A stretch of DNA of 64,000 nt, taken from assembly GCA_947846985.1 (NCBI GenBank), contig CANTUZ010000002.1, positions 18,181,587 to 18,245,586 on the forward strand, written 5' to 3'. Numbering within the stretch: position 1 is the first letter of the stretch; every line of letters begins with the position of its first letter. This DNA is from Fratercula arctica (Eukaryota; Chordata; Aves; Charadriiformes; Alcidae). Shown here piece by piece: positions 27,158 through 41,814 of the stretch. Below the pieces are notes generated by a model. It worked only from the letters and a program-made list of their open reading frames with translations, was not told the origin of the DNA and searched no databases. The translations under genes were made by a program, and so were the position numbers.

Positions 27158-28459
27158 GTTGAGCAACATGTAGTTTTGTGGTAAATTTGAAAGTGCAGCA
27201 GCCGATGTTGTTTCTAACCAGAGGCTTAAGTGTATAGCTACGTTTGTTGAACCAAAAGTGGTAATTACAGAAATGGTTGACAGTTCCTAGTGATGCCAGA
27301 TGTCCTTTGCCAAGAGTGGACTGCTGTGCTCTACGGCACAAGTGTAGCTGCGCCAGCACCCAGGTTAGCCAGCAGAGTGTATGTATTGTGTGCATTTATT
27401 GTGAGATGGAAGATTCTGTGGCTTCTTAGCCCAATATCAGGTCAAGTATTGGCTGATTTAATAAAGCTAAAGCTGTTAATCTGAAGGAAATTTAGTACTA
27501 CTAAGACGCAGTGTGAAGCTTCCCTGCCTGCAGTTCGTTGCCTGTTGTGGAAGACAGCAGTTCAAATATGGTTTTGCTTTCAAAATAACACATTGGTTAA
27601 ACAAACAAAAACCACCTAAATGCAACTTATTAATCTTAGGGATAAACTATGAAATAGTTTAATAATTTCAGACAGTTTAATTTTCTAAACTTACTTTCGA
27701 GATAAGATGATGATGTACCTGACTCTTGAAACTTTTGTGTATTCCTATATAACTGTATAGACTTGTGTATCAAGTGAATGTGTCTGTATGCATATATGAC
27801 TGACTGATGTAATGGCATAACTTGAATGTTAAACTTGAAACTCAGTCATACAGTGAGACACAGCACTGAAAGAATATGCATGTTTTTGGGCATCGGTACT
27901 GCCTAGGATTGCAGGCTTTTTCTTCTACTCTCAAGACATAGTAAGAAAGGTTGAGATACATGGTAATCAACTGACGTTTCCAGTAGTTTCAGGCATAACT
28001 GAGTTGAAAATAGTCTTGGCTTCTGTTGTTAGAAGTCTTTATTCAGTCTCTTAATGAAATACTGTGTCCTCCTTGGCCACATTTAGTATTCCTTGCTACC
28101 CCTCCTCAGTTCCAAGTCTCTTAACCTTGCAAACTGTGACTAACAAGTTAAACATGGCGAGCGTGCCCAGTGACATCCTAGTGCTGGAATGAGTTCTTTC
28201 CTGCCTACCTGGCAGGTCATTGCTATTGGCTTCTCTAGTGTTGATGAAGATCTAGATAGAAATAGACTCACCGAGCTGATGTCTATACAAAAGACCAGTC
28301 AATTAGTCAAGGTTATTCAAGGTGTTGTAGTATACAGGCTTTGTTGGAGGACCCAAGAATTTAAAAAAAAAAATACGACCATTAGATCTTTGTATGAGCT
28401 TTCCACAAGCTGCTTATGCATTTGTGCTTGGTAGGTCACTTTAAATCAGTTTTATGTAA

Positions 28460-28563
28460 GTGTTATTCTTGCAGATAATAGGAGAGCTTTTGAATACTTA
28501 GATAAGTACATGTGTTATTTTTGCAGATAATAGGAGAGCTTTTGAATACTCAAGAAAGTACAT
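28460..28563. repeat. Tandem duplication, two 52-base copies
   Basis: Copy 1 (28460-28511) and copy 2 (28512-28563) share GCAGATAATAGGAGAGCTTT and almost all flanking bases, differing at only a few positions. Each copy starts GTGTTATT(C/T)TTGCAG, a sequence resembling a weak 3' splice site. The low divergence points to a fairly recent local duplication compared with the surrounding intron. Confidence 0.95.
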
Positions 28564-29179
28564 TTTATGAACTTTCAAAGTATCCTTGTTGACACAGTGT
28601 CTAGTAAGTACATTTTGAGGGGTTTGGCTTTTGAAGCAGCTTTGATGAGCCATCCGAGCAAGCATGGCTGCAGCAACAGTCTTGCCCTGTATGAATGCAA
28701 ATAGGGATCAACTATTTTAACTTGCATCAGAACGTAATGGTATGTAGTATGCTAAATCTGAAATACACATGTTGAGACAAATCCTAAAAGACCAATAACT
28801 GTTTCAAACAACTGCGATTCTTTCGCTCTGGGAGCCAAGTTCCAAAACTGAAGACTTTTCCATTTTGAAGGAAATAATGTTATTAAAAGTGGTGGGCTTA
28901 AATGATTGCTCACTTTGTACATTTTCTGTCATAACGTTGTTTCAAGGTGGGTTAACAAATTACTGTAGCTTGGAGGAATAAAAATTAGGTACAACTTTTA
29001 AGTTAAAAGACTGTATGGCCCTTGGTGAGTATGTAGTCTTGCTCATTGAGTACACTTACAGCAAAATTCTTGTTTTCATTAGGAAAAAAAATAGAACATT
29101 GACATTTCAATTGCCGTTCCATCTGTAAGGATTTCAGCGTATTACTACTTTTGTGAATTAGCAAATAAATCAAAACAGA

Positions 29180-29198
29180 TTTTTTTTTTTTTTTTTTT
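29180..29198. repeat. Poly-T run (19 T)
   Basis: A homopolymer within the intron. Confidence 0.9.
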
Positions 29199-30575
29199 CC
29201 AAAGATGCTGGTCACTTGCATGTCATGATTATCTGGTTACTTGGCATCCTGTACCTTTGAAAATTAGATTAATCTTTTTTTAAATGCTAAACTGCAAAAT
29301 TTAAAAAAGGTACATGCTGGAATGAGTTAATCACTCTGGTTCTGCAGAGAAAAATTGTTAGTCTTTAACTTTTTGCAGTGTCAGGAAGCCCATATATTCA
29401 GTGGAATTACTTAAGAGAACATAAAAAAGAACTATTTGTAGCACATAAAATTGAGCACCTAGTGGTCTTTTTACAGCTGGAGTCTGATAGGACGGTGCAG
29501 TGTGTCTATCCTAATGCATATGTGTACTGCATGTGTTTTTATTTGAACCTGTGCATAAATACTGATCTCAAACTTCAGAAGGAAATAATTTTCAACATTT
29601 GGTGTTAGTGACTGATTTTATTATGCAGCAGCAAGGGTGTCAGAATGAGTGTTTCTACTGCAATGCTGTTTGCTCTTGTGTAAGGCAAGTGTCGTCTGAG
29701 CCTTTATAGAACTGTAAAGTGCAGTTCAAATGTGAAAAAATGTCAGCTTGTTATAAATGGCAGCAAATGGTGCTGATTATTTTACCTTTGACAAAGTGGA
29801 AAATTTAAAGGTTGGTGTGTCCCATTTTATTAATACAATAAAATTTTACAGTGTTGTTCTGGGCTTAGATGTATGTTCTTTAGTGTTTATTATCCCTCAG
29901 TTACTGTAAAAATTTTTGATTTGAAGTCTGGCATCATTGTTCAGAATGCTAATTCAGGAAATTAATTAACATATGAAAGCAAATGCACATCCATTTGTCT
30001 CTATTTCTTTCCTTACGCTAACCAAAACAAAGTTGGTGTTTTCTTGTAATATGCAAGAGTGATGGAACGCAGAGACCATATTTTTTTATCATTTAGCACT
30101 AGTTTATAGCTTCCACAGACTTGTCCTAATAATGAAGCTATGAAGGATATGACAAGAATGGTGATATTAAATTTCTCTAGACTAACAGTAAATTTTTCCA
30201 TTCTGATGTCAAGAATGTAGAGCATCTGGAATCTGCAGTGTGAGTGGTTCAGTGCAGGAACACTTTCATCGGTTGCTTGGCCATTTATTCTCCTCCTAGG
30301 AACAAGCAGTCTTCTATAGAATATAACACCATGAAGGAAGCAATTTTCTAGAACTGGAAAACTCCTTTATGTCCCGTTGTTTCTGATATAAAAGCTTTCC
30401 ATTGCTGCTTAGTCTTAAATATTATTGCATGTGCAAATTTAGCATACACATTTTAAAATTGGAATTACCGTTATTATTATACACTCTGTTCTTCAGATTG
30501 AATAAAACTAAATTGTATTAATTAAGTTTAGGAAAAGCTGAAGGTACGCTGAAGACAGGAATTGTTAAAGTGTGT

Positions 30576-30590
30576 AAAAAAAAAAAAAAA
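30576..30590. repeat. Poly-A run (15 A)
   Basis: A homopolymer within the intron. Confidence 0.9.
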
Positions 30591-33544
30591 TTATCCATTA
30601 CCTTTTTAAGCAGGGATGGTGCTGAGTTTTCAAACATAGCTGGATTTTCCCTTGAAATTATCTCCTTAGTCCAAGCTGGCAGAATGCTACAAGCCTTATT
30701 CTGCAGCCATTTTATCTTACTTGCTCTTGCCACTAGTCCAAAACCTTCAGAGTAGTTTCTCTATCATGACAAGCTGTTGTAAATTTTAGGTTATGTATGT
30801 GTACTTAGATTATCTACATGCATATAGTTTATATGGACTGTTTCTCTAGGCAAGGTTATCTAGTCATTGGCTTTTAATTCCCTTAGTGTCTTTTCGTGGC
30901 TGAACTAAATTTCATTAAAAGTGTATTGTATGTCCAGTATTAATTTATTACTTTTAATTTTTTTTTATTCTTGAATCAGGTTGTCAGATTTAATAGACTA
31001 TATATTCACCTTCAAACACCCCCCTCCCCTTTCCACTCTTACAAGAGTTTGATGGTAGTATTATGTGCAATGCTTGTCTCCTTTTATTAATATTTCCATG
31101 CTACCGGCTTTTACTTACTTGACAAATGGTATTAAATACTGTACCTAATTTATATAATGTGAATATATTTCATATATAGCTGCATACCAATATCTAAAAG
31201 TAGGAGTTCCCTTGTTTATCTGGAGTTGACTCCAATTACTGCCACTGGATTATGTGATCTTGTTTAATCTAGAAAGGCCCTTTTTCCTCCTCTGTTTCAA
31301 TGATTTGGGAAGGTCCAGAGATGATGACATTGTGATCTGTTGTTGGATTTGTAGGACTGCTGGACTTACTTGCCCTCTTATAACTGCAAAATAGTCTCAC
31401 ATCTCCCTGTTTAAGCTCATTGTTAATTTTTTTATGTATGCTCAGGTCTTCTGGGACCTTTGAATAAATTATCTGCTTTTTAAAATCAAAGTAAATGTGT
31501 TTTTCTTGTGTAAGTCATGTTTACTTTACTGGATTTTGACACCTAAAGTATTTTGATACTAGAAAATGCCAATGGTTGTATGATTCCTTTTAAATATGAA
31601 AGCTGGTTAAATTTAGGCAAACTAGGCTGAAAAAAATTACAAGAACCTGAATAGAATAGCAACAGCGTATAAAAAAAGCAAACTTTTTTTTCAACATCTT
31701 TACAGTGTTGCCAACATCAGGCATTAAAAGAACAGGATTTTTGGTTTTGGCTTTTTATGTTTTGTTTTTTTTTTAAACACCAATTCTAGATACTTTTTAA
31801 AAGCTTTTTTTGGTGTGTTTATTTGAATTGTGGACATATTTGAAAAAACGTGTGAAAGTACTTTTTTTAATGGGAGGTCCATGCATGTCATATGCCTCAA
31901 GGGGGTGGGACTTTATGAGAAACATCAAATTGAGACCAAGAGCACAACTGAGGCTTGGCAGCCATGTGCATACAACAGTAGTATTCAGCTCTGATATATC
32001 TAATTCAGTGGCTTATGTGGTGAACATGCGTTTTTAATTTACAAAACAGTTCATCTGAATATAGGGGGTATACCTATGACCTTTTTAAAAGTTAATTTCT
32101 GTTTTTAGAAGTGATTGAAAGTGTTCAGTGTAGCATCACTTCAGTCTTCAGAATTGCTACTGAAAAGATTAAAACAAAAACCTAGTTTCAACAGCCTGGC
32201 GGAACTAAAACCAATGAGAAACTTGCATTGATTTCAGTGGCCTTTGGCTCTGGCTTACAGAACCACCTGAGATACTAGTTAGTTTTGCAGGAGGTTCGAG
32301 GCTGGGCTGGAGAAGTCTCTGCTGCTCAATTCAGGTTGCTCCTCTTGCTGCGTGGCAGCATATCTGTACAGTGACACCTTACAGGGCTGCAGAGATTTGA
32401 GCTACCGCCCAAAGAAAGATGGATGTTGGAAAGGTGGATATGACAAGCTATCAGATCTGGTAATTTAAATTAGGCCAATGTGTAGCTGCCAGTGTAGTGG
32501 TTTCAACTTCGTTACCAGTTTACAGTAACTTTACAAATTATTTTGTCCCTGTCCCTATCACAAAAGCACTTTCTTTTAAATGCCATTTGCTAGTAAAGTC
32601 ATACACCAGCCACAATTTTCACTGTTCCTTCACGCTGCAATGGATAAGAACAACACACTTCATGTAACTGAGACACAAATAAAATGCAACATTTTAGTTG
32701 GAGGGGTGTGTGCGTAGATGATCCACATACTGTTTTTCTTAAAAAAGGCATTGGAGAAAATTGGTTAGAACCTGTCTAATTTTCTCCACTTCCCCAGAAG
32801 AGTTGTACAGATCGGATGCCTTGCTGTTGAAGCTATCAGGAGCGCACTAGGGACATGGACATACGTGTCCCTTGAAGGGGCAATCCAGGGCTATATGGAT
32901 AAGTAAAGCCCACAGACACTTTTGAGCTGGATGTGGAAACCTTAACGTGTGTAAGCACCCACAGGGTTCGTCAGTCTTGGAGGGCTGGTAGGCGGGATTT
33001 TTGTCTGGGAGTTCTGTGCATAAAACCTAAGTCTCATTATAGGCAGATTCAGTGTCACCCTGTGTCACTACTGTAATAGTTAATCCATCAGGAAACATGA
33101 ACTTTCATTTTATTTTCACTGGGGATTTAATTTTCAAAGCTTTGAGGAGCAAGTTACAAGGACAGAATAGTTTTATAGTTGATTATATGTGAAATTTGAG
33201 CAGATCTGATGGATCAAGGAAAAGAAAGCTTACTCTGTTATGCATTTCTTATTTGAAGGGAGTGGCTGAAGTTAATATTTTCTTTCTTCTGAATGGCACA
33301 TGTGAATTGTTCCTAAGCAGTTATGCCACAGTGTAAGCTTACACTGAACTTTCTATTCAATTTTCTAACAACTTTCAGGTTATTCTGAGGTAAATGTATT
33401 TGCAGTAACAAAAGTGGCTATGTGCAGAAATATAAGGCTGAGTGTAAATAAATTTTTTTTAATTTTCTAAATTAAAATGTTTTGAAGCATAAATTGTTTG
33501 ATAAATATAACTTTTTTTAAGTGCAGAAGTTCTAGTAGTCGGCA

Positions 33545-33660
33545 AAGTTGGAGTTAAGAGTCTCATTCAAACCACTGTTCTCTGTGTGTCGGCTCAATCA
33601 CTGACTGTGTCTTGCTAGGCAAGGCTCAGCATTCTTTTTCTGTCCGTGCAAAATTGTAGT
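33545..33660 (+). mobile_element. Possible ancient MIR-type SINE fragment
   Basis: The stretch around TCACTGACTGTGTCTTGCTAG followed by GGCAAGGCTCAGCATT and TTTTTCTGTCCGTG resembles the MIR core order (TCACTAGCTGTGTGACCTTGGGCAAG ... CTCTGTGCCTC). The match is by eye only, with clear divergence and uncertain ends. Confidence 0.35.
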
Positions 33661-34962
33661 GGTTTGAGTTGTGTTCTCTTGTTGCGTTATTTCTGAAGCA
33701 TAAGCAAGAGCAGGTTTAAATAAGAGAAAGATTCTAAGAGAAATGAATGTCAACCACCAAAAATGCTTGGACCACAAAAAGAATGTATCTGGAAGGAACT
33801 TTTTTTCCCCAGAATATTTTACTGAAAGGCAGTAAAAGGACAGAAATATTAAATAATCAGATCCTGAGGATGCTGTATGTAATTTTGAAAGGGATATGTA
33901 GTGCCTGGAAAGGTTTTGGAATTATGTTTACTAATAAGTATTCTAAATCGTAACTTTTAGGGAGGTAATAGGCATAATAACGATAGGTAACCTGTAACTT
34001 ACAACAATGTTCTTTACCAGTAGAATATCTTGTAAATCTGTCCTTGTGATGAACAGCAGCACTTACTCAGACTAAAAATAATAGCAGGACCGTGTATCTT
34101 GGATCCCATGAGAGTATTGGTGTTTTTGTAGACAGCAGACAGGAGTAAAAGGCATTTTGTCCTTTTTACCCCAAGTAATCCCACTGGAAAATTAAACATG
34201 TGCTATGAATTGATATCAACTCATGCCAGGTTACCTCCCTAAAGAGGGCTGCAGCAAACACTGTTGCTACATTTCTTGGACAGCAGTTTGATGACCTGTG
34301 TGCATGATGGATATTTTATGCTGTATGCTACCGTGGAACAGTGCGCTACTGTCTGCCCTTCGGAGACCGCTGCTGAGGTGTGCCACAAATAACCGGGAAC
34401 AGCAATTGCTTTAACCCTACGGAGAATCTCAAATACCTGCAAATTAAAAATGTTACTGAAATATTTCTCTGTGTGTGTGTCTGGGAAAACTGTATTGGTT
34501 TTGTTTTTTAAGGTTTAATCCTGCAAAACAGAGCCGTTCCTTTTGTCTTGCTGTGGATTCCTACTGAACACGGGATAAAAAAAATATTAAGCAATATATT
34601 AGCAAGAAATATTTGGAGAAACCACGAACCTTTTTTAATGGACCACCCTATCCAGTTTCTGTTCTTTTAAGGAAGTTTTTCCTATTCATGACTCATTTCA
34701 CTCTTTGGCTAACATCAAGGGAAATGGAATAACGATTAAGCAAAGGAATGTATGTTTTTTTCTGGTTTTGTCCTTTTTTCAAAACCTTTATGAATTTTCT
34801 GCATAACCTTGTGTAAATATATATGGATGTAGAAACTTGACAACTGTGACAAGGTAAAAAGTACACTGCTAATACTTGCTTCTTAGTGATTTTTTAAAAA
34901 TGTTCCTTTTGGTTCTACAAGTTAATGTTATGCTGGATACTCTAGACTCCCTATTCGGTTAA

Positions 34963-35190
<228 letters not shown>

Positions 35191-37069
35191 TAAGTCAGAT
35201 TTTCTTTGAGAAGAGCATATGGAAAAATGTTTTGAGCGCCATCTAGTAAACCAGTGATCAAACTGTTGCTCAGTGAAAACAAAACAGCCTTGTTTTAACT
35301 CTGTTTCTGTCAGGGGTGGAAGTTGTTAAATAAGATTCTACCAAAAATACATAGATGATTTCATTTAAGAGTGATGTTTTGGCAGTGTAATGCTAATGCA
35401 GCAAACATATGTTGTTTGCCCTTGTTTAGAAAAAAAGAGTACGAAATAGTAGCAGGAAATCTGAGACTTCTTTATGGTCAAGATTCAAGACCTGGAGTTT
35501 AGCTTAAATAAATAAATGTTCACAGCAAAAATTAGAAGGAATATATTTTCTGAGGTCAAGCATGGCAACAGTTCAGTAGCCACATTAATTTAAAATAATT
35601 TCCTTTAACAAAGTCAACTGAAATTCTAGTAAGCTGTTTCTTTTATTGGCTTGCCTCCATCTAAAATTGTGTTTTGCACATAAATATGTTGGACTAAAGT
35701 ACGACGTAAAATAAGTTTGGAAGAATACTTGAGTAAAGTGTCCTGCTATGAAAATGATCAGCAACAAGAAATCAAAGCATGCCATGGGAGTATGCAGAGC
35801 TACCCTGATAACATTAAAATTGCTTATAGCAGAAAAATGGGACCAATCAGGTGGTTAGAAATGTTCCACTCCTACAAAATGGTAAGTATGTCTTCAGTCT
35901 CTGGTACAGAGCTAATTAATGCTGGAAGGAAATTCTGAGGTCTCAAATGAGTCAGTAGGTGGTAGTAACCCATGCCGTGAATATATCCAGACTCACACAT
36001 AATTGAGCAGAATTTGTTATCCTTGTCAAGTCATTGATCTAGAAGAAGCTTAAAATTGGGATTATTTCAATGTAGGTTTCAAGAGCCACCTTTTTTCCAT
36101 TTCTTTCAACTATCTTATTCTGAAAAGGATGTAATAATGTTGATACTTGGCCAAAATTATTTTCAAATTGGCTGAGAATTTACATATAAAATAAACAGAA
36201 GTACTCTCTGGTAGTTGATACACAGAAGTAACAAACAGAGAAACAGTGCTTGGCAATACTCACTCACCTAAAGGATTTCATCAAAGTTTCTGAAGCGCAG
36301 TGATTTCCAGACTCCATATTGCTTTGTTGCAGCAGTCTGTTTAGGTAGCTAAGAACGTCACTGAAAGGGGAACACTGGTTTTGATTCTCATACAGGCTGA
36401 CAGTGGTGTATCTAAGTGTTTCTAAGCAAAGTGTTAGATCAGTAGCTAAATCACTTTTCTTTCTGGATTGAGAGTTAGAGAAGGCTGGCTTGAAAATAAG
36501 TGTCGATCTGCAAAGCATTGAAATTTTAACGTTTGCTCTGATTTTCTATTGAGGCAAAACCTAAATCTTTTCAAACTTGTTCTTTCGCTCCCTTTTGCCC
36601 CTTCCCCCCAAAGCAGACAAAGGCGCACAACAGCAACTAGTTTACTTCACCTTGAGTACACACTCTCAGTTTGGAAAAATTGGCATTCCTAGTTGCATGC
36701 CCTAGTTACCATGTTGTTTGTTATTGCAGGGTGGATTGGTCTTTCTGATTTTAACAAGAAAGAATTCATGAGAAAGCTTTCTGGAGGCAGATAGACATTT
36801 TTTTGGGACCAGTGAATTGTCACTTCATTGCAATTACAACAAGAAGGCATTGAAGTATTCCAACTATCTTTATTATTTATCTTGTTGGTTTTAGGTCCAA
36901 GTATTAAATGTATCTCTGACCCTGTTAACAATTCTTTTAATGTCCTGTTAAGTCTCTCACTACCTTAAAATAGACTTAATTCTTGAAATGGCATCTTTCG
37001 TGTTCATTAGTTGCAGTTCTTCATTACCTCATACTATTTTCATTCAAACGACAAAGTTTTTTAATTATA

Positions 37070-37500
37070 AGAATTGAGACTATTAAGAGCATCTGGTCTG
37101 ACCCAGTGCATGTGCCAGGCTATTGAACATCAGCTTTTGATTTCTGTGGTGTTCAGTTATAGAAAGTAAAGCATGAAGAGCTTTCAAAAGTTTATCTAGT
37201 TCACATCCCTACCCCAAGACGGGCTTAACTGTATTTGAAACTCATGGTATTTGTTTGACCTTTAGCACATTTTTTTTTTAGAAGGATTATTCGGTATCCT
37301 ATCAAGTTTCAGAGAAGGCACTTCCATAGCCTTTTTGGAAAAGAGCTGTAAGAAGAATGAACCCCATCTGCCATAGTTTTTCCCTGTTACGAGGCTTCAA
37401 AAGTGCCAAATCTTTCTTTCTGGGTTCTGGTGTCTTATTTGAAAGACAGTTTTTCCTAGCAATTACTTCTTAAAGTCAACTGTACTTGCAAAGACAAATG
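37070..37500 (-). mobile_element. Ancient CR1-like relic
   Basis: Read on the + strand, the order resembles the reverse complement of CR1 3' regions: GCATCTGGTCTGACC near the start, then TCAGAGAAGGCACTTCCATA, then a stretch near 37440-37500 like the GAAAGAATTTTTCCTAATAT block of CR1. Divergence is heavy and boundaries are approximate. An unrelated origin is possible. Confidence 0.4.
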
Positions 37501-37984
37501 TTTTTAATTCCTCAGGCAGAGAATGATGACAGATATTTTGTAATAAAAAAAAAAAACAAACCAGAAAGCACTAGTTTAGAGCCAAGGATGTTGCGATCCT
37601 GGTATGTGTCGTTTTTGGAAGAAAATGAGCATAGTTATACTACTAATTAGGTACTAATATTTCTCTATTTCAGATAGACATACTGCTTAATAAAAATTTC
37701 TAAGCTGATCTTCTTACCTAACTGCTTAATAATTTCAAATATTTTCTAAGTTATAAAATGGATGAAATACTCCAAATTGCTCGAAAGGTTTAAGTATAAA
37801 ATGAACTTTCTAGTTTTTCTACAGATATTTTATGGGTATTTAATTGTCATAGTTTTCTGTATGGTTGTATACTATGGCATATGGTTTGCTATTCTGTCTC
37901 TCTTAATATTGAAAAGAAAGAAAAAAGGAAAAAAAGAAAAGCTCCAAACCTTGTCTTAGAGTTCTCTTCATTCAGTGTTGTTGG

Positions 37985-38440
37985 ACAGAAATCTCTTTGT
38001 GAACTTGGACCAGCCTGAGCTGTTCTAAGAAGTCAGAAATGGAAAAGTTGTATTAGATCATCCAGTCCATTTCCCTGCAAATACTGGATTGTTCTCTACA
38101 GTACATTCCTATTGTAGTAAGTAAAACCATCAAAAACTGATGCAACTGTTCTTGCTATCCCTTTTCTCAATAAAGGAATTTGTTGATTAGATTTTAGTTT
38201 GCAAAGTATAAAGAAGGAGGAACCCACAACCATTGTTGACAGTTTGGAAGAGAAAACTGGCTCTTGATAGTTGAATGTTTAAAATTTGTTTCTGCTTCCC
38301 TCAATTTGTTACTTCCTTGTCTTATTGCATGACTCTCTTATTCTACCAAAAATCTTCAGACATCTCATTACTTTTTATATAGCTGAGATCCCAGTATTCT
38401 GTAGAGATTTATAGAAAAGAAACATGAAGAGATGATCCTT
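37985..38440 (-). mobile_element. Ancient CR1-type relic
   Basis: The segment TTAGATCATCCAGTCCATTT, followed by CCCTGCAAATACTGGATTGT and CTCTACAGTACATTCC, is the pattern of an old amniote CR1 subfamily in reverse orientation. Farther on, CTTGTCTTATTGCAT and GACATCTCATTAC fit the corresponding CR1 3' region. It is too decayed to show an open reading frame. Confidence 0.5.
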
Positions 38441-41400
38441 CAGGGTAATTATAAGCACTAACGTTGCTGAAACCTGAAATAGTACACATGTGCTCTGCTT
38501 GGATTTTTTTAGAGGAACAGAAGGGATAAATAAAGATCTGTTCTAACTACTCTTTTAGCTTATTTTTAGAGGAGCTGCAAGAATTTCCATGTGCGTTTGC
38601 TTGCTGTTAGCGCACTGGACACATTTTACTGCTTGTCTGTTTAGCTCCAGGATGAAGCTTCTACTTGCACTGTCGCCTTAAACATTTCTGGTTGTGGATG
38701 TAATGCTCAAGAATTGACTAAGCTTATCTATTGGCCTGCGACTGAAGTATTTCTTAACCAATTGCAGTTTACTGATTGATTTTTGGCTAGCTCAGAGCAT
38801 GCACAGTCCTTCAGCCAGTACTGTACTTTGCATTATGAAAAAGAAGCCACAGAAAGTGGTGTTGCTGTTCCTCTTGATAGGGAAGTTTGTACATCCAAAA
38901 AGTAGTATATGGCACTGGAAAAGAAAATAACTACTGCAAAGGGAAGGAAGAATACTGCTGCGTAGTATTTTGGTAGCTGGTCCTGCAAAACCTTAATTTG
39001 TGCTAATTTTCTATTAGTTTCACCTCGGTATGACTTGGCTTGAAGTTCTGAGAAATTCTTTCGTATGTGCTAATTTTTGTCCATGTCAATGGCATAAGAG
39101 CCATCGTCTCCAAAAAGAAAGTAGTTGAGCGTATCCTGATGTAATTTCTTTGGCATGGAAATTGAATCAAATGATTACATAGCCCAAATTTTACAATTGT
39201 TGTGGTATGGAAGTATTGGAAATTTTCAGTGTGGAGACTCAGGTTTTTCAATATGTAAACACAGATGCTTTCAGCCTACTGTGGACCTTTTTGGTAATGA
39301 GAAAAATAAAAATAGAAATTACAGAAAATGAGCTGACAAGGGCAAAGCAAAAGGGATTGATTTGACACATGCTTACAGTGATAAAATCAACAATCTGCAG
39401 GTGATGTGCTGAATCTTCAGTCTGGACTGACACAAGCCTAGTTCATAGGCAAGCTTATGCGCACTCTTAGTTTTTACCCAGAACTTCACACACACGCTCC
39501 ATGACAAAAAGCTGTTAATCTGCAGGATGAATGACGTTGCACCTACAGGACAGAAACAAAGAATCTCCGTAAGGTTTCATGGTCTGTTTTATGTTAGAGG
39601 GTAACTCGTAACTGTCCAGTCTTTCGCCTGGGAAGAGCTATGCAGATTGTTCTTGCACTCGTGGAGGGGTCGTATGGTACAGCTTCCCCTACCCCATGAT
39701 GGATCAGACATCTATTCTTAACAATCGCATGCATTCACCTCCCGGTCGTGCATCCAAATGGTAAATGTTCCTACCTGGGCACGTGCTCAAGCATCCACAC
39801 ACATGAATCTTCTTTCCAAAAGACTGTAGAGAGAGTGTTCAGATTATATGAGTTGTTCTGATGAGTTGTGTGTGACAACTAATGGTTCTGAACGTTTGAT
39901 GGGGATGACCCATAGGCTGAGGGAATGATATCTGTGTTTCTGTCAAAGGAGAGGGAGGGTGACGGTGGCTGAGGAGAATGTATGAGATACTGTTAAGACC
40001 TGAGCATGACACATATAATAGGGAATAAAGGGTAGAGATTGTACTGAAATGGAGTTGACTTTATTCCTGGCAGCCCGATGGTGTTAATGTTGGCTGCTTC
40101 CGCATTTCAAGTTTGAAGCTACTATTGAAGTATTTTTTGCTGAACATAAAAAAGTTGCTACGTGATTACTTTGTTCTTTGTGTATGCTTTCTCTAGAACT
40201 AATATTTATACAATCTTCATAATTTATTGTTGGAACTGTCTGTTTCTGCAGGTCACGAGAACTCTTTTTTCCTGTTAACTGTCATGTTATATAGAAGATG
40301 GAGAGGGCAGGGTGTGTTATTAAGGGGATTTTGGTGGCTTGTATGTTTCCACCTGTTAAAAGAATGGTGAGAGGGGTTTCTGATTTCAGGGCAGACAAAA
40401 CCAGCTACCTCAGAAGGAGCTCAGAGGAGCTGTGTTACCCCAGAGCAGTACGCCTGGAAAATGCACTAGAAGAGAAACTGTGGGTCAGTAAGTGGGACTG
40501 GGGATTGGTAGATCACAGGTGGCACCTAACCTCAAAACAAATGGAGTGAGTGTGTTGTGGTTTCAGGAGAAAGCATTGTAGAGTTGGAGAGATGTACAGA
40601 CCACCTTGGAGTGGGTGGAATTATTGAAACTGATAGCTCATTCACTGAGAAATTGCTTTGATACTTGAAGTCCTTAAGGTTTTTTACTGCTGGGTTCTCA
40701 ACTATATTTATTTTAAAAAAGCGGTGCCTCCCTAGTAAATGGAATAGACTGCAGTTCTGTAAATTCATGTGGAGGTCTGAATTGCTGTTTGCTTTGGAGA
40801 TGGGAAAAAATGAAGGAAAAGGCGGTGTGAGTAAGCATTTACCACTTGGCCATCTGGAGGAGGAGGTGTGAGTGTGGTGGTTGGCAGCTGGTAACAATTC
40901 ATGACCAATGAAAAATAATTGTTCTTCATGCTCTGGAGGAGAATAGGGCAAGGTTGCTTCTTACGTTATAGTTTACATCTTTCAGTCAGAGAAAGCATGC
41001 AAAACCTACTGGTGGCAAGAGTAAAGTGATCACTCTTGCCATGCAGACTGTCCAAACAAGGCACAGATGTGGTCCATTGTGCTGGTTTGAAAACTTATAC
41101 TATTTCTGGCAACGGGAGAAGGAATTTACTATAGTTGAATTCATTAATACTGAGGTACTAGATAATAGGTGGCGGGTGTCATTCTTTAAATCTAGACCAT
41201 CATAAATCTAGGAAATCTTAACTTTTGTAAGGATGTCCTTGTTGAAGGAGGCGTGGTGCAGTCTTCCCTCAAATCCTTTTGGCAAAACACATGATACACA
41301 ATGTTTTCAACCCTAGAGAACGATCTAGCAGTGAGGTATATATGGACAATACTAGGATGCTGAATCTGCAAAGAAATATGAAAGCTGAGTGGAGAAAATG

Positions 41401-41811
41401 TAAGGCTTTTCTTTTTCTCATTGTCTGGAGAGGAAGCTTGATCTCCAGTTAATTTTTGAAGCTTCCTGCTTTGGTTGTACATACAGAATATATACGGAGG
41501 AGTGCTAGAATGTTAATACCTTTCTCATCCAGAGTATTTGTAAGTAATGGTCTAATTCATACACTGAAATATAAACTAGCCACATGCTTTCTGCTTACCT
41601 AAGGATGAAAATTGTTGAAAAAATAATAATCTGTAAAAAAGCCTCTTGACGACTGACAAAAGTTTGCATTTGTATATGGAGTAATTACCACTGAAGCAAT
41701 GAGTCGTTTTGCTTCCATCAAAATTATTGCATTAAAAAAAAAAAGCGTAATGCAAGGTGTTATTCCTTATGAAATGCCACATAAATTTAAAGTGTTATTT
41801 TGAAGCCAAAG

Positions 41812-41814
<3 letters not shown>

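Noticed and set aside
32160..32280. Possible old SINE around ATTGATTTCAGTGGCCTTTGG
   Set aside because: It has a faint likeness to a known amniote repeat phrase, but it is too short and diverged to support by eye.
35717..35938. 73-residue frame soon after the MPP7 exon, checked as the next exon
   Set aside because: Its residues do not fit the expected continuation of the L27 region (IHEKLHYYEKQ), and no acceptor/donor pair frames it convincingly.
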